Below are positions 19,224 to 29,377 of a stretch of DNA of 64,000 nt, one piece after another. The stretch covers positions 21,009-85,008 of the forward strand of contig MKTK01000011.1 of NCBI GenBank assembly GCA_001898255.1. Direction: 5' to 3'. The stretch's first letter is position 1. Every line of letters begins with the position of its first letter. The notes beneath the pieces were generated by a model. The model had not been told where the DNA came from and did no database searches. It worked only from the letters and a program-made list of their open reading frames with translations. A program made the position numbers and the translations under genes. This DNA is from Chryseobacterium sp. 39-10. GTDB taxonomy: Bacteria > Bacteroidota > Bacteroidia > Flavobacteriales > Weeksellaceae.

Positions 19224-20864
19224 GTGTTTTATATTTTACTTTCATCAATTCTGCTTTTGCCTTCTTTATGGGGATTGGGCACTGTTTTTTCTGGAATTTT
19301 CAACCTGAAAACTCAAGGAATTGCCATGAAAATAATTCTGTCAATTTTTGGCATAACGCTGCTCTTCACTATGGTTGCTTTCTTTATGCCATTGAATGGG
19401 GTAGTCGAGGCGCTTACCGTTAGCATTGGTTTAGGCAGTTTTTTTTGGTACAAAGGATTTCTTCGCTTTTGGACGTTTTTCTCGAGGCAGAATTTGTCTT
19501 TCTATTTTTGCTGCGTATTTGTTTTGTTTTTTGGCTCGTTTTATCCGTTCATCCTCGATCATTTTGGCTATTATGTCCCGACCATCAAATGGATTTCTGA
19601 ATATGGCTTGGTGAAAGGAATTGCCAATCTCGATCTTCTATTGGGACAAATGTCGGGATGGCATGTTTTTCAGGCCGGTTTTTCTCATTTCGCGGATCCG
19701 TTTCTACGAATCAATAGCGTTTTGCTGCTGGTTTACCTCATTTGGATTTATGAAAAAAAATCATGGATTCATCTCGCTTTCCTGCCGTTTTTATTTCTGT
19801 TTTCGCAGTCGCCCAACACAGATTTGCCCGTGATGGTTTTCTCATTAATTCTGCTTCAGGAAATGGTGGAACGTAACCGAAATGTCGGCTTCATTTTTGC
19901 GTTTTCGGTCTTTGTTTTCCTTATCAAACCCACGATGATGTGGTTGCCTTTGCTAAGTTTTTTTTATGCTGTTTTTATCCTCAAAGCACACTTAAAATTC
20001 ATCATACCAGGAATTCTTATCCTGATGCTCTTCTTTTTTAAAAATATATGGACATTTGGATTTCCAATTTTTCCGGTGCAGTTTGCCGACTTTGGAGTTT
20101 CGTGGAAGCCCAATGCTCAATTGCTACAAAATTCAGCTGATATGGCGTTGCTGAAAAGTTATGATTTGCAATACAACATCGAACAAATCAGGAGTTTTTC
20201 CATTATGGAAAGGGTGAAAAATTGGTTGCTTTTGCCTGGAATAAAAGGATGGATCAATTCATTTTTTGTTTTAAGTTTAATGGTATTTTTTGGTTATACC
20301 GTGCAAAAAAGATCAAGATGGGTAACCCTCGTTTTTATCACGCTTATGATCAAAAGCGTTTTGGTACTCATTTTTTCGGCGCAGTACCGGTTTTTTACGG
20401 ATGTGTTTTTTGTTATCTTTTTTATTATTTGTTTTGATAAGATTTCGGCCAATTATTCTCGGTTGGTTTTTATCGGTACATCGGTTCTTTTAGCGATTGC
20501 TTTCTCATTTCCGGTGGTTTTTAAAACAGTTATTCCCGATTTTAGGGCAGGTGGTTTTATGGCTGGTTTTTATGCGGAGCAGTTGGTGTATCCATCTACT
20601 TATCAGTGGAATAAGTACCAGAAGTATCAGATAGGCAACCTTAAATTTAATGTTGTAAATGGATATCAGTACAGTTTCGATACGCCACTTCCATCCATCT
20701 CGCCTGGTTTTTTAAAGGAAGACTTAGATGCCGGTATTTTTCCACAATTAAAAACTCAGTCGCTAAAAGATGGTTTTATATGGAAAAAAATGGATGAATC
20801 CGAAAAAACTCAGCTGCAACAGTTACTTGAAGAATACCGTCAATCTTTTCCACAAAATCCTTGA
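19224..20864 (+). CDS. Polytopic membrane protein (LIC_10190-like)
   Basis: 546 aa, many TM helices; GTG start; N-terminus LLSSILLLPSLWGLGTVFSGIF. Confidence 0.55.
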   Translation: MFYILLSSILLLPSLWGLGTVFSGIFNLKTQGIAMKIILSIFGITLLFTMVAFFMPLNGVVEALTVSIGLGSFFWYKGFLRFWTFFSRQNLSFYFCCVFVLFFGSFYPFILDHFGYYVPTIKWISEYGLVKGIANLDLLLGQMSGWHVFQAGFSHFADPFLRINSVLLLVYLIWIYEKKSWIHLAFLPFLFLFSQSPNTDLPVMVFSLILLQEMVERNRNVGFIFAFSVFVFLIKPTMMWLPLLSFFYAVFILKAHLKFIIPGILILMLFFFKNIWTFGFPIFPVQFADFGVSWKPNAQLLQNSADMALLKSYDLQYNIEQIRSFSIMERVKNWLLLPGIKGWINSFFVLSLMVFFGYTVQKRSRWVTLVFITLMIKSVLVLIFSAQYRFFTDVFFVIFFIICFDKISANYSRLVFIGTSVLLAIAFSFPVVFKTVIPDFRAGGFMAGFYAEQLVYPSTYQWNKYQKYQIGNLKFNVVNGYQYSFDTPLPSISPGFLKEDLDAGIFPQLKTQSLKDGFIWKKMDESEKTQLQQLLEEYRQSFPQNP

Positions 20865-20875
20865 AACCTTTTCAC

Positions 20876-20883
20876 TAACTTTG
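20876..20883 (+). promoter_or_regulatory. -7 element TAACTTTG immediately upstream of aroC start
   Basis: TAnnTTTG 4 nt before ATG. Confidence 0.45.
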
Positions 20884-20887
20884 TCAA

Positions 20888-21949
20888 ATGTTCACTTTAG
20901 GAAATTTTATTTCGCTTTCCACCTTCGGAGAAAGCCACGGCGCTGCTTATGGCGGCATTGTCACTAATTTTCCAGCCGGTTTATCCGTCGATTTTGAAGG
21001 TATTCAGCATCAGCTCGATCGCAGGAAGCCAGGGCAAAGCGCAATCGTCACCCAACGAAAGGAAAGTGACACGGTAAAGTTTCTTTCCGGTATTTTTGAA
21101 GGAAAAACAACTGGGACGCCTATTGGTTTCATCATCGAGAACGAAAATCAGAAATCCAAAGATTACGGTCATCTCGAGCATGCGTACCGGCCTTCTCATG
21201 CAGATTTTACTTACGATCAGAAGTTTGGAATACGCGACCATCGAGGGGGTGGAAAATCATCAGCGCGTGAAACGGTGAATTGGGTGGTTGCAGGTGCATT
21301 GGCCAAACAGATTTTACCTGCCGACATTGCCATTAATGCCTATGTTTCGTCTGTTGGTGAAATTTTCTGCGAAAAACCCTATCAGGATTTAGATTTTTCG
21401 AAGACAGATTCCAATGAAATTAGGTGTCCCGATGAGGAAGCAGCAGCGAAGATGATTTCGAAGATCAAAGCCATTAAAAAGCAAGGCAATACCATTGGAG
21501 GCACTGTTACCTGTGCCATCAAGAATTTGCCCACAGGAATTGGCGAACCGGTTTTCGGAAAGTTGCAGGCAGAACTTGCCAAAGCAATGATGAATATCAA
21601 CGCTGCAAAAGGTTTCGAATATGGCAGCGGATTTTGTGGCGCAAAAATGACAGGGCAGGAGCATAACGATCTGTTCAATGATGATTTCACCACCAAAACA
21701 AATCTTTCAGGCGGAATTCAGGGAGGTATTTCCAACGGTATGGATGTTTATTTTCGGGTTGCATTTAAACCGATTGCTACTATTTTAAGGCCACAGGAAA
21801 GCGTCGATAAAAATGGAAATCGCGTCACGCTGGAAGGCAAAGGTAGACACGATCCTTGTGTTTTGCCAAGAGTGATTCCTGTCGTGGAAAGCTTGGTAGC
21901 ATTTGTTCTGGCAGATCTTTTCCTTATCAACCAAATCAGAAAACTATAA
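20888..21949 (+). CDS. aroC: Chorismate synthase
   Basis: [70 protein letters not shown]. Confidence 0.98.
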   Translation: MFTLGNFISLSTFGESHGAAYGGIVTNFPAGLSVDFEGIQHQLDRRKPGQSAIVTQRKESDTVKFLSGIFEGKTTGTPIGFIIENENQKSKDYGHLEHAYRPSHADFTYDQKFGIRDHRGGGKSSARETVNWVVAGALAKQILPADIAINAYVSSVGEIFCEKPYQDLDFSKTDSNEIRCPDEEAAAKMISKIKAIKKQGNTIGGTVTCAIKNLPTGIGEPVFGKLQAELAKAMMNINAAKGFEYGSGFCGAKMTGQEHNDLFNDDFTTKTNLSGGIQGGISNGMDVYFRVAFKPIATILRPQESVDKNGNRVTLEGKGRHDPCVLPRVIPVVESLVAFVLADLFLINQIRKL

Positions 21950-21987
21950 ATACGTTGCTGAAAATAGCAACACATTGACATCATAAC

Positions 21988-22554
21988 ATGAAAAATTATT
22001 GGAATCAGGCAATTACTTTTCAGCAATATTTGCAAGTTGCTGAACAAAGACTTCATCACCCTCTTGATGATGAACAAAAGGAATTTCATGGGTATTACGA
22101 ACTGGGTGTGCAGCGAATGGAGCGTGCCCTGAAAACTTTCAAAGTGGATGACGAACTGCTGAAATCTCTAAAAGCAAAAAATTTTGAGGGCAAGTTGCTC
22201 ATTATTTCTGAGCCATGGTGTGGTGATGCAAGCGCCACTGTTCCTGCCGTTACCCAATTTTTTGAAGCAGCGGGTAACGAAGTAAAGATTTTTCTTAGAG
22301 ATTCTGACCCTTCGCTCATTAATCAGTTTTTAGTGAATGGAACCCAATCAATTCCCATTGTCATTGTGCTTGATGCTGATTTTCAGGTATTGGCACATTG
22401 GGGGCCACGGCCGCAATATGGAAACGAATTGCTCCTTAAATTCAAACAAGATCCTGAGAGCTATCCTCGCGAAGATTTTTACAACGACTTACAGGTGTAT
22501 TATGCAAAAAACCGGGGCAATGATGCCATTAGCGAAATCATTAAGCTTATTTAA
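21988..22554 (+). CDS. Thioredoxin family protein
   Basis: LLIISEPWCGDASATVPAVTQFFEAAGNEVKIFLRDSDPSLINQFL. Confidence 0.85.
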   Translation: MKNYWNQAITFQQYLQVAEQRLHHPLDDEQKEFHGYYELGVQRMERALKTFKVDDELLKSLKAKNFEGKLLIISEPWCGDASATVPAVTQFFEAAGNEVKIFLRDSDPSLINQFLVNGTQSIPIVIVLDADFQVLAHWGPRPQYGNELLLKFKQDPESYPREDFYNDLQVYYAKNRGNDAISEIIKLI

Positions 22555-22566
22555 TTAACATATCCT

Positions 22567-23118
22567 ATGAATTTCCTGCGAAAAAATATTTTATACATTG
22601 TGGCTATCGGTATTTTAACAGTGATAGTACTGGTTCCGTCCGTTCGTGAAAAAATTAGTGCGCAGTTGTTTCCCATTGCTGCAGTGGAACAGGCCATTAC
22701 CCTTACCGATGCCGATTACGATATTCAGCTCAAAGGGATCAATGTTCCTAATACCAATCTCAAAAATTTTAAAGGGAAAAAAATGGTGCTGCTCAACTTT
22801 TGGGGAACTTGGTGTCCACCTTGTAGATTAGAGTGGCCCACGATCCAGAAACTTTACGATAGCAAAAAAGACAAAGTCGATTTTGTGCTTATCGCGATGC
22901 AGGATAAAGAAGAAACAGTGAAAAAATTCCTGGAAGATAATCATTATACAGTGCCGGTGTACATCGCGGAAAGTCCGGTTACTGCCAACGTTTTGCCCAA
23001 GGCATTCCCTACCACTTTTCTGCTCGATAAAAACGGCAGAATTATCCTGAAAGAAGACGCCTCCAAGGACTGGAACGATAAATCGGTGCACGAAATGATC
23101 GATGCCGTTGCACCATAA
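22567..23118 (+). CDS. TlpA-like thiol-disulfide oxidoreductase
   Basis: N-terminal TM; MVLLNFWGTWCPPCRLEWPTIQKL motif. Confidence 0.92.
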   Translation: MNFLRKNILYIVAIGILTVIVLVPSVREKISAQLFPIAAVEQAITLTDADYDIQLKGINVPNTNLKNFKGKKMVLLNFWGTWCPPCRLEWPTIQKLYDSKKDKVDFVLIAMQDKEETVKKFLEDNHYTVPVYIAESPVTANVLPKAFPTTFLLDKNGRIILKEDASKDWNDKSVHEMIDAVAP

Positions 23119-23194
23119 AAACTGACCCAGTTTCCCAATATTGGTACAGAATTTGTGAAAAAGGAAGTAGCATTAAAAAATCACAAATAAAGAA

Positions 23195-23533
23195 ATGAAA
23201 GTATCAAAAATTCAATTGGCAAAAGAGGCGTTCAAGCACAAAGGATTCATTCAAAAAATCCCTGTCATCGCTAGAATGATCAAGTCTGTTATGAGCAAAG
23301 GCGGTTACAAACCCGAGTTAAAAAATATTATTTTACCAGGTTTGGTGCTGCTCTACCTCATTTCTCCACTCGATTTTATCCCCGACTGGATCCCTGTTAT
23401 CGGTGTTTTCGACGATCTTGCGCTGCTGGCACTCGCCATTCCAATGCTCACCTCGGAAGCCGAAAGATTCATCGCCTGGGAAACTTCACACCAAACAGAT
23501 TCCAATATTTCCGAAGCCGAAATTATCAGTTAA
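23195..23533 (+). CDS. YkvA/DUF1232 family protein
   Basis: LPGLVLLYLISPLDFIPDWIPVIGVFDDLALLALAI. Confidence 0.93.
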   Translation: MKVSKIQLAKEAFKHKGFIQKIPVIARMIKSVMSKGGYKPELKNIILPGLVLLYLISPLDFIPDWIPVIGVFDDLALLALAIPMLTSEAERFIAWETSHQTDSNISEAEIIS

Positions 23534-23603
23534 ACAACCAGCCGTTCAAGAATTTGAGCGGTTTTTTTATGGAGCAACACTACAGGTTTACCTTTCCACG
23601 ACA

Positions 23604-23693
23604 TGTCCCGCTTTCCGCTTCTACTCCTCGTTTCGCCGCTCCGCTTCGCTCCGCGGCTCACTGCGGGGTAACCGCTGCAATCGGGGCTAGGAA
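23604..23693. repeat. GC-rich REP-like intergenic element
   Basis: GC-rich imperfectly palindromic block (GCCGCTCCGCTTCGCTCCGCGGC) bounded by tgtcccgctttccgc and cggggctagga; composition contrasts with surroundings. Confidence 0.6.
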
Positions 23694-23792
23694 TAGAGAG
23701 GTGGTTTTTCTTTTGGCGGCAAAATGCTCAACGCATCACAAAGACCTATCAAAATAATTGCTCTTTCAGAAATATTTCAGGAAATTTATGCC

Positions 23793-24698
23793 GTGAAAAC
23801 CCTTATTTCAATCATTGGCACCACAGGAATCGGTAAAACAAAACTTGCCATCCAATTGGCTAAGCATTTTCGAACCGAAATTATCTCCTGCGATTCGCGG
23901 CAGTTTTTTAGGGAAATGAAAATTGGTACGGCCACGCCTTCGCTTGAGGAACTTGCTGAGGTTCCTCATCATTTTATCGGGCAGCTTTCCGTTCAGGATT
24001 ACTATTCCATTGGGCAGTTTGAGAAAGAAGCAGATCAAAAAATTGCTGAGCTTTTTCAGATGAATGATGTCGTTATCTTGGTCGGCGGAAGTATGATGTA
24101 CGAAAAAGCGGTCATCAGGGGATTAAACGATTTGCCGCAAGCCAATGACGACCATCAGAAGAAGCTTACAGGAATTTGGGAAAACCACGGCATCGAGGCG
24201 CTTCGGAATCTATTGGAGGCATTAGATCCTCAGTATTACGCAATGGTAGACCGCAACAATTCGCGCCGTTTGCTACGTGCTATCGACATTATTTGGCAAA
24301 CCGGAAAAACCTACACCGAGAATATTGCAGCACAAGTAAAGCAAAAAAAATTTCAAGTGGTACGCATTGGTATCGAAGCACCGCGCGAAATTATATACGG
24401 AAAAATCAATCACCGTGTGGATGTGATGATGGATGACGGACTGCTGCAGGAAGCCCAGCAACTGATGAATTTTCGAAATCTTGTTGCCCTGCAAACCGTT
24501 GGCTATACCGAACTTTTTAGATACTTTGATGGCGAATGGACGCTGGATTTTGCCATTGAAGAAATCAAGAAGAATTCCCGACGTTTCGCAAAACGGCAAC
24601 TTACCTGGTATCGGAAAGAAGAGGATATCCATTGGGTAAATTTTCAAAATTCACTTGAAGAATCCTTATCTTTGCTTCAAGGTTTAAATATACAATAA
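23793..24698 (+). CDS. miaA: tRNA dimethylallyltransferase
   Basis: LISIIGTTGIGKTKLAIQLAKHFRTEIISCDSRQFFREMKIGTATPS; likely GTG start. Confidence 0.93.
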   Translation: MKTLISIIGTTGIGKTKLAIQLAKHFRTEIISCDSRQFFREMKIGTATPSLEELAEVPHHFIGQLSVQDYYSIGQFEKEADQKIAELFQMNDVVILVGGSMMYEKAVIRGLNDLPQANDDHQKKLTGIWENHGIEALRNLLEALDPQYYAMVDRNNSRRLLRAIDIIWQTGKTYTENIAAQVKQKKFQVVRIGIEAPREIIYGKINHRVDVMMDDGLLQEAQQLMNFRNLVALQTVGYTELFRYFDGEWTLDFAIEEIKKNSRRFAKRQLTWYRKEEDIHWVNFQNSLEESLSLLQGLNIQ

Positions 24699-24731
24699 CC
24701 GATTTTTATAAAATAATAAACCAAAATCATC

Positions 24732-25292
24732 ATGGCCAATACTCCTTCTAATATGCTTGAACTGGGCACTAAAGCTCCGTTTTTTGAATTGCCGAATCCT
24801 TCGCATGCTAACGAACTTCAGTCGCTTGCCGATTTGAAAGGCGAGAAAGGAACCTTGGTGATTTTTATGTGCAACCACTGTCCGTTTGTGTTGCATGTTA
24901 TCGATAAACTCACCGAGCTGCATGAAGATTATCAGCCATTGGGCATCGAATTCATCGGGATCAATGCCAACGATGTAGAGAAATATCCGGCAGATTCTCC
25001 AGAAAAAATGGTGGAGTTTCAGGTGGAACGTAAATTCGATTTTCCATATCTTTATGATGAAAGTCAGGCCGTGGCAAAAGCGTATGATGCTGCCTGCACA
25101 CCGGATTTTTATTTTTTTGATGATAAACTAGACCTTGTTTACCGCGGGCAAATGGATGATTCAAGACCGGGCAACAACAAAGAAATTACTGGCGAAGATC
25201 TCATTATTGCCTTTGAAAACCTTCTGGCAGGCGAACCTCAGGAAGAAACGCAACGGCCAAGTATGGGTTGCGGAATTAAATGGAAAGGGTAA
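24732..25292 (+). CDS. Thioredoxin family / AhpC-TSA-like protein
   Basis: TLVIFMCNHCPFVLHVIDKL..FIGINANDVEKYPADSPEKM. Confidence 0.9.
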   Translation: MANTPSNMLELGTKAPFFELPNPSHANELQSLADLKGEKGTLVIFMCNHCPFVLHVIDKLTELHEDYQPLGIEFIGINANDVEKYPADSPEKMVEFQVERKFDFPYLYDESQAVAKAYDAACTPDFYFFDDKLDLVYRGQMDDSRPGNNKEITGEDLIIAFENLLAGEPQEETQRPSMGCGIKWKG

Positions 25293-25317
25293 GTTCCCTC
25301 GAGACACTCAAAAAAAA

Positions 25318-25959
25318 TTAGCGCTTAAGAAAAGGATTATGGCTTTTCTCAAAACCAATGGTTGTGGAGTTTCCGTGTCCGCTGTACACTCGCGTGTTGT
25401 CATCTAACACGAAAAGCTTAGTTTGAATACTGTCGATAAGCTGTTCGTGATTTCCTTTGTAAAGATCGGTTCTGCCGATGCTGCCTTCAAAAAGAACATC
25501 ACCGGAAATCAACAGTTTCTGGGCTTCATTATGGAAAGCGATATGACCCGGCGAATGTCCCGGAACAAAAAGGATTTTGAAAATATCGTTGCCTAAATGA
25601 AGAGTGTCATTTTCAGCAATAAACTGAATTTCACCTTCAAAAGGTTTAAAGAAAAAGCCGAACCGATTTGCATCCATTGGGTTTCGGTCAAGAATTTCTT
25701 TTTCGGTAGCGTGGAGCAGAACTGGAACCCGGAATTGGTCGTATGCCGATTGCAGTCCTAAAACATGGTCGATGTGTGCGTGTGTTAGTAATATATTCTT
25801 GATTATCAATTTATTATCTTCGATAAACTCATGGAGTTTTTTTGTTTCCTCTTCACCGAAATTTCCCGGATCGATTAAGAACGCCTCCCTATCGTCATTA
25901 AAAATAATATAGGTGTTTTCTGAAAAAGGATTGAAGGTAAATGATTTTAGATGAAGCAT
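25318..25959 (-). CDS. MBL-fold metallo-hydrolase (glyoxalase II-like)
   Basis: NILLTHAHIDHVLGL, FVPGHSPGHIAF, LISGDVLFEGSIGRTDL, YSGHG. Confidence 0.93.
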   Translation of the reverse strand: MLHLKSFTFNPFSENTYIIFNDDREAFLIDPGNFGEEETKKLHEFIEDNKLIIKNILLTHAHIDHVLGLQSAYDQFRVPVLLHATEKEILDRNPMDANRFGFFFKPFEGEIQFIAENDTLHLGNDIFKILFVPGHSPGHIAFHNEAQKLLISGDVLFEGSIGRTDLYKGNHEQLIDSIQTKLFVLDDNTRVYSGHGNSTTIGFEKSHNPFLKR

Positions 25960-25977
25960 TTTCTGTAAATTTTAGTG

Positions 25978-25985
25978 CAAATTTA
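25978..25985 (-). promoter_or_regulatory. -7 element (TAAATTTG) upstream of MBL-fold gene
   Basis: Reverse complement of caaattta, 18 nt upstream of start. Confidence 0.45.
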
Positions 25986-26063
25986 AATTTTTTCTTGGTC
26001 TCTTCATGGTTCGAAAGAAGGATCCTTCAATAAGTTGGGTGTTTTTTCGTTATCTTCGTATCA

Positions 26064-27275
26064 ATGAAAAAATTATCTTGTCTTTTACTACTTTGCTCCA
26101 TTTTAAATTTTGCTCAGCAAATCAGGAGCGTTCAGTTGTTCAATCCCCAAACCAACGATGAAACGCCGGTGATTGGTTTTAATGAACAGTTGATTTTGCG
26201 CTTTGACGATCTTTCAAATGGGAGTAATGTATATCGTTACACATTGCGACATTTCGACCGAAACTGGAATGATGACGGATTGTTTTTTACGGAATTTGCT
26301 ACTGGAAGTTTAAACGGTTTAATCGATCAGTTCCAGTATTCCTTTAATACCATACAGCAATACACCCATTATACGCTGAGTTTCCCGAATGATAAAATCA
26401 GACCAAAAATCTCAGGAAATTTCGAATTGTTGGTGTATCTGGATTCTGCCTCTAATCCCCTTTTTACCAAGCGATTTTGCATCGTGGAAGATGGCGCTAC
26501 TGTTGGTTTAAATGTAAGCAGAACTTTGGACGCAAGAAAACCACAAATGAACCAGCGCGTACAGGTACAAGTAATAGGCAGTTCCGAATCTTTGACTTCT
26601 AATGTAAATACCGTTTCGCTCAACGTCATCCAGAACAATAACTGGAATATCACAGTGAACGACCAAAAGCCGAGTTCTACCTTAGGTAATAAATTGCTTT
26701 TTCAGCAAATGAACTTGGTTTTTCCGGGCAATAACGAATTTTATTATTTTGATAATAAGAATATGAATGGCAGTTTCGATATGATTGCTGGAGGTGAAAC
26801 TATTGATAACGTGAATTATACCTATCTTTTCCCCGTGTTGGCTTACCCACTCAATTATCAGTATATGCCTGATGTAAACGGCGCTTTTTATTTTAGGCGC
26901 AATGATTTGGGAATAGAACGTGATGCAAATCGTGAAGCCGACTATTCGTGGGTTTATTTCGCTTTAGATTCCGAAAAAACGGATAAAGATCTCTATGTTT
27001 TGGGTGCATTCAACGACTTTACGCCCTCCAAAGAAAACCAAATGTTATATGATGAGGCCAAAAAGAAATACATTGCAAAAATATACCTAAAGCAGGGTTT
27101 CTACAACTATATGCTTGCCACAAAAGATGCGGATGGAACGTTAAACTATGGTGAAGTAAACGGAAATTTTTGGCAAACAGAAAACCTCTATCAGGGATTT
27201 CTCTATTACCAGCCATTTGGCAGAAATTATGATGGACTCCTTGGTTATGGTGAATTCAGAACACCAAATCAGTAG
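26064..27275 (+). CDS. DUF5103 / type IX secretion system plug-like protein
   Basis: RSVQLFNPQTNDETPVIGFNEQLILRFDDLSNGSNVYRYTLRHFDRNWNDDGLFFTEFATGS..., typical of the DUF5103 family. Confidence 0.8.
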   Translation: MKKLSCLLLLCSILNFAQQIRSVQLFNPQTNDETPVIGFNEQLILRFDDLSNGSNVYRYTLRHFDRNWNDDGLFFTEFATGSLNGLIDQFQYSFNTIQQYTHYTLSFPNDKIRPKISGNFELLVYLDSASNPLFTKRFCIVEDGATVGLNVSRTLDARKPQMNQRVQVQVIGSSESLTSNVNTVSLNVIQNNNWNITVNDQKPSSTLGNKLLFQQMNLVFPGNNEFYYFDNKNMNGSFDMIAGGETIDNVNYTYLFPVLAYPLNYQYMPDVNGAFYFRRNDLGIERDANREADYSWVYFALDSEKTDKDLYVLGAFNDFTPSKENQMLYDEAKKKYIAKIYLKQGFYNYMLATKDADGTLNYGEVNGNFWQTENLYQGFLYYQPFGRNYDGLLGYGEFRTPNQ

Positions 27276-27284
27276 TAATTTTCT

Positions 27285-28313
27285 TTATACGAGATAGAAA
27301 TCATTCATCTTTTCTTCGCAAAGTGTTTTTACCACTTCAATCCAATGGTCTTCATCATTAAGACAAGGAATGTAGTGGAAATTCTCGCCACCCGCATGAA
27401 GAAAATGTTCTTTGCCTTCCACAGAAATTTCTTCCAGCGTTTCAAGACAATCCGATACAAATGCCGGGCAAACGATTGCCAGGTTTTTTACTCCATTCTT
27501 GGGGAGATTCGCCAAGGTTGCATCAGTATAGGGTTCTATCCATTTGTCTTTGCCTAAACGAGATTGGAAGGAGATGATTGCTTTATCTCTAGGCAAACCG
27601 AGTTTAGCCAAAACCAACTCGGTGGTCTTAAAACATTGGTGGCGATAGCAAAACTGATGGCTCGGATTGCTTTCCCTGCTACAGCAGTCATTCAGGTTGC
27701 AGGTATGGGTGGGGTCCGTTTTGTATAGATGCCTCTCCGGAACACCATGATACGAGAACTGCAATGCATCGAAGTTTTCAGGCAACTTTTCCCGAATGCT
27801 TTCTGCTAAGCAATTGATGTAGATTTCCCTGTTATAAAACGGCTGCACATAGCTTATTCTGGTTTGCGGAAAAAACGCCTTTCGAACTTCCTCAGCTTTA
27901 TCAATCACCGTTTCTGTAGTACTCATGGCGTATTGCGGATAAAGCGGAAACAGCACAATGTCAGTAACTCCCTGATCCACGAGTTTCTGGATTCCTGCTT
28001 GGATGCTGGGCTCGGCATATCGCATACCTATTTCCACGGGTACATCAACCAGCTTTTGGAGTTTTTTTTGGATTTGTTGAGTAATGACGATCAGGGGCGA
28101 TCCATCCTCCGTCCAAACCGTTTTGTAGGCCTCCGCCGATTTCTGAGGGCGGGTTTTTAAAATAATTCCTCGAACCAGTAAAGTACGAAAAAACCAACGA
28201 TAATCAATGACTTTTTCGTCCATCAAAAATTCATCAAGATATGTTTTTACGTCTTCAACCTCAGTTGATTTTGGCGATCCCAGATTCACCAACAAAATTC
28301 CTTTTTTAGCCAA
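27285..28313 (-). CDS. hemH: Ferrochelatase
   Basis: GILLVNLGSPKSTEVEDVKTYLDEFLMDEKVID; LQFSYHGVPERHLYKTDPTH. Confidence 0.97.
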   Translation of the reverse strand: MAKKGILLVNLGSPKSTEVEDVKTYLDEFLMDEKVIDYRWFFRTLLVRGIILKTRPQKSAEAYKTVWTEDGSPLIVITQQIQKKLQKLVDVPVEIGMRYAEPSIQAGIQKLVDQGVTDIVLFPLYPQYAMSTTETVIDKAEEVRKAFFPQTRISYVQPFYNREIYINCLAESIREKLPENFDALQFSYHGVPERHLYKTDPTHTCNLNDCCSRESNPSHQFCYRHQCFKTTELVLAKLGLPRDKAIISFQSRLGKDKWIEPYTDATLANLPKNGVKNLAIVCPAFVSDCLETLEEISVEGKEHFLHAGGENFHYIPCLNDEDHWIEVVKTLCEEKMNDFYLV

Positions 28314-28382
28314 AATATTATTTTTTAAACCCCAACGGTCTTATTGTAAAAATAACTGTCAATCTTAAATGATATGATGAAT

Positions 28383-29261
28383 TTACCCATTAACAGCTTC
28401 AACTTTCTCGACTAAGTCGGGAACAAACTGTTTCAGGATATTTTCAATGCCTCCCTTCAATGTAGCGGTAGAGCTTGGGCATCCGGAACACGCCCCTTGA
28501 AGCAGCATTTTTGCGGTTTTGTTTTCTTCATCATATTCAATGAGTGATATTTTTCCGCCATCGCCTTCTACTGCCGGCGCAACGTACTCATTCAGAATAT
28601 CCGATATCTTCTGTTCGTTTTCGTTATAATCACGATTAATGATTTTCTCAACGGGATTTTCGTGTTTTGATGCTTCGATGTTTGAGATCTTGCCGCCTTT
28701 CTGCAAATAATCGGCAACGAAAGCACGAACGGGAACCATCACTTCATGCCACTGATAGGTATCGTCTTTGGTAATGGCCACGAAATTATCCGAAATAAAA
28801 ACCTGCACGGCAAATTCAAATTCATTAAAGATCGCCTTTGCCAAAGGCACATCATCAGCTTCATCTCTTGATTTTACTTCAATGAAACCTTCAAGCAAAA
28901 ATTTATTCGAAACAAACTTCATCACGTTCGGATTTGGTGTCATTTCCGAGTAAACCTGGTAAAGCTCTTTTTTCTTCTGCAGATAAATTCTGGGATTTGC
29001 CAGCAATTCGTCCTCAATTACTCCCTTTAAACTTTCGGCAACATCTTCCCATTGCACTGCGTCTTGCTTTGCTATAGCCACAAAATTAGCAGTGATGAAA
29101 ATTCTTTCCACAAACGGATACTTCAAAAGCTCCTGTGCCATAGGAACTTCGGAAAGGTCGCTGTCACGGTCCAGTTCTAAAGAGCCCGGAATAAGGTTGT
29201 AGTTGGCTACAAATTTCATGACTTTCGGATTCTCCGTAGGTTCTATGATGATGTTTGTCAT
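28383..29261 (-). CDS. NifU family protein with tandem Nfu N-terminal domains
   Basis: Two copies of TxNPxVMKFV domain; C-terminal GACSGCPSSTATLKGGIENIL. Confidence 0.93.
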   Translation of the reverse strand: MTNIIIEPTENPKVMKFVANYNLIPGSLELDRDSDLSEVPMAQELLKYPFVERIFITANFVAIAKQDAVQWEDVAESLKGVIEDELLANPRIYLQKKKELYQVYSEMTPNPNVMKFVSNKFLLEGFIEVKSRDEADDVPLAKAIFNEFEFAVQVFISDNFVAITKDDTYQWHEVMVPVRAFVADYLQKGGKISNIEASKHENPVEKIINRDYNENEQKISDILNEYVAPAVEGDGGKISLIEYDEENKTAKMLLQGACSGCPSSTATLKGGIENILKQFVPDLVEKVEAVNG

Positions 29262-29282
29262 TTTATTTTTAAATTTGAGATG

Positions 29283-29290
29283 CAAAAATA
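29283..29290 (-). promoter_or_regulatory. -7 element (TATTTTTG) upstream of NifU-family gene
   Basis: Reverse complement of caaaaata, about 21 nt upstream of inferred start. Confidence 0.4.
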
Positions 29291-29377
29291 CGGATAAAAT
29301 TACGGATGTAAAATCTCTTTAGTAGATATCATCAATCCCTTAAAAATCAATTATCAATTAATATCAATATAGTTAGT

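Noticed and set aside
23554-23757. 67-95-aa ORFs overlapping the GC-rich block before miaA
   Set aside because: They arise from the REP-like repeat, overlap in several frames and have no protein-like domain.
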